Shown here piece by piece: positions 6,590-7,638 of a DNA stretch of 7,638 bases. How positions within the stretch are numbered: position 1 is the first letter of the stretch; each line of letters begins with the position of its first letter. The DNA lies in contig JAUVKP010000044.1 of NCBI GenBank assembly GCA_030596185.1, forward strand, positions 1-7,638, read 5' to 3'. The DNA is from Fidelibacterota bacterium (GTDB taxonomy: Bacteria; Fidelibacterota; Fidelibacteria; Fidelibacterales; Fidelibacteraceae). A program made the translations under genes and the position numbers. The notes below the pieces were generated by a model that saw only the letters and a list, made by a program, of their open reading frames with translations, did no database searches and was not told where the DNA came from.

Positions 6590-6618
6590 AAAGGCGCGTT
6601 AAGCGCCTTTTTATTTTT
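6590..6618. terminator. Bidirectional rho-independent terminator
   Basis: AAAGGCGC (6590-6597) and GCGCCTTT (6603-6610) form a perfect 8-bp stem around a GTTAA loop. On the plus strand a T-rich run (6608-6618) follows; on the minus strand the complement of the A-rich run 6583-6592 also gives a T-rich tail. It lies between the convergent flippase-like gene and the hydrolase gene and can end both transcripts. Confidence 0.88.
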
Positions 6619-6632
6619 AAGAATAAAACATT

Positions 6633-6660
6633 TTACGTCTTACGTCTTACGATTTACGTC
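6633..6660. repeat. TTACGTC heptamer tandem repeat, four units
   Basis: Four contiguous 7-bp units fill exactly 28 bp. Units 1, 2 and 4 are TTACGTC, and unit 3 (6647-6653) is TTACGAT. The tract ends 3 nt from the stop of the minus-strand hydrolase. Read on that gene's strand the unit is GACGTAA, which brings a TAA into every frame over three units. Confidence 0.85.
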
Positions 6661-6663
6661 TTT

Positions 6664-7440
6664 TTACTTCTTCTGCCTGAACATCCATTTAAGAAATTCA
6701 GGATCTGCATAAGCCGGTTTCCACGAGCCATGTCCTACTTCGGGATATTCCGTGTACTTTATTTTTGTACTACCGGCATCTTTAATAGCCTGGACCATAT
6801 GACGGGAACGATCTGGGGGCACTGTTGTGTCATTACTCCCATGAAAGACCCATATCGGCATATCTATGAGTTTGATTGCCTGATTTTCATCAGCACCTCC
6901 ACAGACAGGCGCAGCTGCAGCAAATTTGTCCGGCATACGTGAGATAAGATCCCATGTCCCATAACCTCCCATAGAGAGTCCGGTTATGTATATCCTCCTT
7001 TCATTGACAGGATATTCATCAATGACTTTTTGCATAAGTTCAATCACCAAGGCCATTGTTTTAGAGGGGTCAACGGGCATATCATGTGTGGGTAAAGCCC
7101 AATGCTTTTCCAACCAGCGTTTTTCAGTCGGACATTGAGGTGCCACAACATAGCAAGGATATTTTTTCAAGCTTTTTTCTGAGATGAAAGCCCCGGCACC
7201 CCAGATCAATTGGCGTTCATTATCATGTCCACGCTCACCTGACCCGTGTAAAAAGATAACTAAGGGATATTTTTTTAAAGGACATTTTTTCTGTGGTTCC
7301 AACATGCGATACAAAAGAGTATCATTGTCTTCATTAATGTATGTCTTAGCATCAAACAGAGCCAAAGATTCGGATGATGCTTCAATAGCAAAGCTAAATA
7401 TGAATAGAGTAACAAGTATAAATACGCGTAAAATCTTCAT
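6664..7440 (-). CDS. Secreted alpha/beta-hydrolase, COG4099-like esterase or peptidase
   Basis: This 258-residue exported serine hydrolase has a signal peptide at about residues 1-21 (MKILRV, then a hydrophobic run to EA|S). The alpha/beta-hydrolase core shows FLHGSGERGHDN (63-74, oxyanion region), the nucleophile elbow GLSMGGYGTWD (154-164, Ser156), FHGSNDTTVP (199-208, Asp204) and EVGHGSW (234-240, His237), which together give a complete Ser-Asp-His triad. The arrangement matches the predicted-peptidase/PHB-depolymerase-like group around COG4099, whose members act as carboxylesterases on plant-polymer or lipid-like esters, or are annotated as peptidases. The substrate cannot be inferred. 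The four cysteines outside the signal peptide (53, 96, 103 and 180) could form disulfides. AAGGAG at 7449-7454 (minus strand), 8 nt from the ATG, fixes the start. It is a single-gene unit, converging on the flippase-like gene across the terminator and diverging from the gene at 7594. Confidence 0.87.
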   Translation of the reverse strand: MKILRVFILVTLFIFSFAIEASSESLALFDAKTYINEDNDTLLYRMLEPQKKCPLKKYPLVIFLHGSGERGHDNERQLIWGAGAFISEKSLKKYPCYVVAPQCPTEKRWLEKHWALPTHDMPVDPSKTMALVIELMQKVIDEYPVNERRIYITGLSMGGYGTWDLISRMPDKFAAAAPVCGGADENQAIKLIDMPIWVFHGSNDTTVPPDRSRHMVQAIKDAGSTKIKYTEYPEVGHGSWKPAYADPEFLKWMFRQKK

Positions 7441-7529
7441 GAATCATTCTCCTTAATTGTAACAGCGCATATTTACAAAATATATTCCATTATTTCCATC
7501 ATTTTCATGCATCTTTTTTGTTTTTAATT

Positions 7530-7558
7530 TTGCAAACTATTTAAAAACTCAGTACATT
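7530..7558 (+). promoter_or_regulatory. Possible promoter for the gene starting at 7594
   Basis: TTGCAA (7530-7535) and TACATT (7553-7558) are separated by 17 nt, each matching 4 of 6 positions of the sigma-70 hexamers. They lie upstream of the ATG at 7594 in the 153-nt divergent gap 7441-7593. The match is weak and could be chance in AT-rich DNA. I found no convincing pair on the minus strand for the hydrolase. Confidence 0.22.
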
Positions 7559-7593
7559 TTTTTGTTAATAAAATAAACAGAAGGGCCATTGTA

Positions 7594-7638
7594 ATGAACG
7601 TTGTAAAAATCCTACCTGAGATCAACGAGATCAAAGAT
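7594..7638 (+). CDS. Start of a gene cut by the window end (15 codons visible)
   Basis: An ATG at 7594 opens a frame with no stop to the end of the window. The visible residues are MNVVKILPEINEIKD. A purine-rich AGAAGGG (7579-7585) lies 8 nt upstream, a good ribosome-binding site. The N-terminus faintly recalls some HD-domain phosphohydrolases that begin with a similar PEI-x-x-IKD stretch, but 15 residues are too few to assign a family. Confidence 0.6.
   Translation, partial: MNVVKILPEINEIKD

Noticed and set aside
6633..6660. CRISPR-like or iteron array
   Set aside because: The units are 7 bp, directly contiguous with no spacers, and only four in number. No cas, rep or origin genes are nearby.
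6521..6712. A 63-codon plus-strand frame across the repeat gap, opening with TTG
   Set aside because: It reads through the heptamer tract, the 41-bp insert, the terminator and the second repeat into the antisense of the hydrolase. It has no ribosome site and its residues are simply the repeats translated.

Overview
The window is AT-rich chromosomal DNA from a Gram-negative bacterium with an outer membrane, since it carries an outer-membrane beta-barrel protein, a secreted RlpA/SPOR cell-wall protein and a 1,6-anhydro-MurNAc kinase. The gene content, base composition and intergenic heptamer repeats would fit an uncultured anaerobe of the Cloacimonadota/FCB kind. That is an impression from reading, not a search result, and the lineage call is low confidence. 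There are no phage, transposase, CRISPR, tRNA or rRNA signatures.

Layout. (1) 87-3161, plus strand, is a tight four-gene unit: TorF-like beta-barrel protein, RlpA-like double-psi beta-barrel protein with a C-terminal SPOR domain, STE24-type M48 membrane metalloprotease, and SpoU/TrmH-family RNA 2'-O-methyltransferase. Gaps are 10 nt, 1 nt and a 26-nt overlap. (2) 3141-4280, minus strand, is anmK, which overlaps the methyltransferase tail-to-tail by 21 nt. (3) 4377-6524, plus strand, is a second tight unit: YqeY/GatB-like protein, CvpA-family membrane protein and UPF0104/LPG-synthase-type lipid flippase-like membrane protein. It ends at a bidirectional intrinsic terminator. (4) 6525-6663 is a repeat-rich gap. 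It holds a TTGATAG heptamer tract split by a 41-bp GC-rich palindromic insert, the terminator hairpin, and a second heptamer tract (TTACGTC). (5) 6664-7440, minus strand, is a secreted alpha/beta-hydrolase (COG4099-like esterase/peptidase). (6) 7594-7638, plus strand, is the start of another gene that runs out of the window.

How the parts may work together. Most genes serve the cell envelope: an outer-membrane barrel, a septal or cell-wall glycan enzyme, a membrane protease, two polytopic inner-membrane proteins and a salvage kinase. RlpA-type lytic transglycosylases release 1,6-anhydro-muropeptides, and AnmK phosphorylates the anhydro-MurNAc derived from them, so the two neighbouring loci could be the producing and recycling ends of one pathway. 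The protein-coding part is otherwise ordinary. The least explained structure is the 6514-6660 gap. Two unrelated 7-bp tandem repeats flank the terminator, and each is oriented so that it supplies stop codons in all three frames to the gene it follows. One of them has been split cleanly by a GC-rich element.
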